Assembly (NCBI RefSeq): GCF_001429045.1
Contig: NZ_LMHY01000022.1
Span: 204,724 to 268,723, forward strand
Reading direction: 5' to 3'
DNA: 64,000 nt
DNA from: Pseudomonas sp. Root71
Lineage (GTDB): Bacteria; Pseudomonadota; Gammaproteobacteria; Pseudomonadales; Pseudomonadaceae
This document shows positions 63,057 to 64,000 of this stretch, one piece after another (positions within the stretch are counted from its first letter, which is position 1; every line of letters begins with the position of its first letter). The translations under genes were made by a program, and so were the position numbers. A model generated the notes under the pieces. That model saw nothing but the letters and a program-made list of their open reading frames with translations, was not told the DNA's origin and did not search any database.

Positions 63057-64000
63057 ATGTTGCGTAAAAACCTGTTGGCAACCCTCTGTGCCAGCGTACT
63101 GATTAGCGCCGGCCCTGTGCTTTCCGCGCCGGCCCAGACGATGAAAAGCGAAGACGGCACCCTTGAGGTCACCCCCGTCGTGACGGGGCTGGAGCACCCC
63201 TGGGCCCTGGTATTCCTGCCGGATAGCAAAGGCATGCTGGTGACCGAAAGGCCCGGCAATCTGCGACTGGTGACCGCCGAAGGCAAGTTGTCCGCACCGC
63301 TCAATGGCGTACCCACGGTCTGGGCCAAAGGGCAGGGTGGATTGCTCGACGTGGCACTGTCACCCGACTTCAAGCAGGACCGGATGGTCTATCTGTCCTA
63401 TGCCGAAGGTGGCGGCCAGGGCGGCAAGGCCGGCACGGCGGTGGGCCGTGGCCGGCTCTCCGACGATATGACGGCACTCAAGGATTTCCAGGTGATCCTG
63501 CGTCAGGAGCCCAAGCTCTCGGTCGGCAACCATTTTGGCTCGCGGCTGGTGTTTGATCGCGACGGCTATCTGTTCGTGACCCTGGGGGAAAACAACGACC
63601 GCCCGACCGCCCAAGACCTCGACAAGCTGCAAGGCAAAGTGGTGCGCATCTACCCGGATGGCACGGTGCCCAAGGACAACCCCTTTGTCGGCCAGGCCAA
63701 CGTACGGCCGGAGATCTGGTCCTACGGGCAGCGTAACCCGCAAGGCGCTGCGCTCAACCCGTGGAACGGCACGCTGTGGGAAAACGAACATGGCCCTCTG
63801 GGCGGTGATGAAGTCAACATCATCGAGCGCGGCAAGAATTACGGCTGGCCGCTGGCGACCCATGGCATCAATTACTCCGGTCAACCGATTCCCGAAGCCA
63901 AGGGTGAGACCGCTGAAGGTACCGTTGCCCCGAATCATGTCTGGGAAAAATCCCCGGGCCTGAGTGGCATGGCGTTCTACGATGCCGATCGTTTCAAGGC
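63057..64000 (+). CDS. PQQ-dependent sugar dehydrogenase (YliI-like), 3' end outside window
   Basis: First 314 residues of a soluble aldose dehydrogenase with a six-bladed propeller that uses PQQ. Signal peptide MLRKNLLATLCASVLISAGPVLSA, then VTGLEHPWALVFLPD with the catalytic-base His region, GNHFGSRLVFDRDGYLFVTLGENNDR, WSYGQRNPQGAALNP and NEHGPLGGDEVNIIERGKNYGWP, all family hallmarks. ATG 63057 follows AAAAGGAA. It acts in the periplasm on aldose sugars; the physiological substrate is unclear. The reading frame runs open to the window end. Confidence 0.9.
   Translation, partial: MLRKNLLATLCASVLISAGPVLSAPAQTMKSEDGTLEVTPVVTGLEHPWALVFLPDSKGMLVTERPGNLRLVTAEGKLSAPLNGVPTVWAKGQGGLLDVALSPDFKQDRMVYLSYAEGGGQGGKAGTAVGRGRLSDDMTALKDFQVILRQEPKLSVGNHFGSRLVFDRDGYLFVTLGENNDRPTAQDLDKLQGKVVRIYPDGTVPKDNPFVGQANVRPEIWSYGQRNPQGAALNPWNGTLWENEHGPLGGDEVNIIERGKNYGWPLATHGINYSGQPIPEAKGETAEGTVAPNHVWEKSPGLSGMAFYDADRFK

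Noticed and set aside
1..64000. CRISPR arrays, tRNA or rRNA genes, insertion sequences, prophage
   Set aside because: No regularly spaced direct repeats, no cloverleaf-like sequence and no transposase or phage structural gene was seen; repeats present are REP palindromes.

Overview
The window is about 64 kb of a GC-rich chromosome of Pseudomonas, most likely the P. fluorescens group. The evidence is gene content (pvdQ, a complete fapABCDEF amyloid operon, dpkA, gnd-zwf pair, ku, azoR, lpxO), dense LysR regulators, and two families of short palindromic REP elements typical of this group. No rRNA, tRNA, CRISPR array or insertion sequence was seen. Most of it is ordinary core genome; one accessory block (about 35.8-40.83 kb) stands out.

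Layout. 1-2.7 kb: aldo/keto reductase (cut by the window edge), divergent LysR regulator, a tiny lipoprotein, a small membrane protein and a Fur-like winged-helix protein. 2.9-6.3 kb: pvdQ (pyoverdine/acyl-homoserine-lactone acylase) convergent with a FecR/FpvR-type anti-sigma gene that has no sigma gene beside it. 6.6-11.4 kb: a 1610-residue toxin-like protein with a zinc-protease motif near its C-terminus. 11.6-15.4 kb: dpkA, small proteins, and a LysR/nitrilase divergent pair. 15.5-23.6 kb: a five-gene operon for branched/short-chain acyl-CoA breakdown (isoleucine-type) facing a two-gene valine-type unit. 23.8-26.8 kb: LysR, polyamine-type binding protein and agmatinase. 27-33 kb: aldo/keto reductase, zapE-like ATPase, DinB-like protein, acetyltransferase, small exported protein, cptA and a small coiled-coil protein. 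33.3-35.8 kb: gnd-zwf.

The accessory block at 36.1-40.6 kb holds four tightly packed genes of lower GC: a KamA-like radical SAM aminomutase, an ATP-grasp amino-acid ligase, a 2-oxoglutarate/Fe(II) amino-acid hydroxylase-type enzyme and an MFS exporter. A small ORF, possibly a gene fragment, follows. Together they look like a compact pathway for a modified beta-amino acid or dipeptide that is exported. I do not recognise a described system with this set, and it is the strongest candidate here for something new.

40.8-52.2 kb: nhaB, a delta-60-repeat protein, a sigma-54 activator, and on the opposite strand fapABCDEF with a -24/-12 promoter candidate in front of fapA, so the activator and operon plausibly form one regulated unit; then pnuC and a NadR-like kinase. 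52.5-64 kb: uppP, DUF1294 and YjbR proteins, LysR/azoR, an exported alpha/beta hydrolase, an MFS transporter, the ABC-F protein YbiT, lpxO, ku, a small exported protein and the first part of a PQQ-dependent sugar dehydrogenase.
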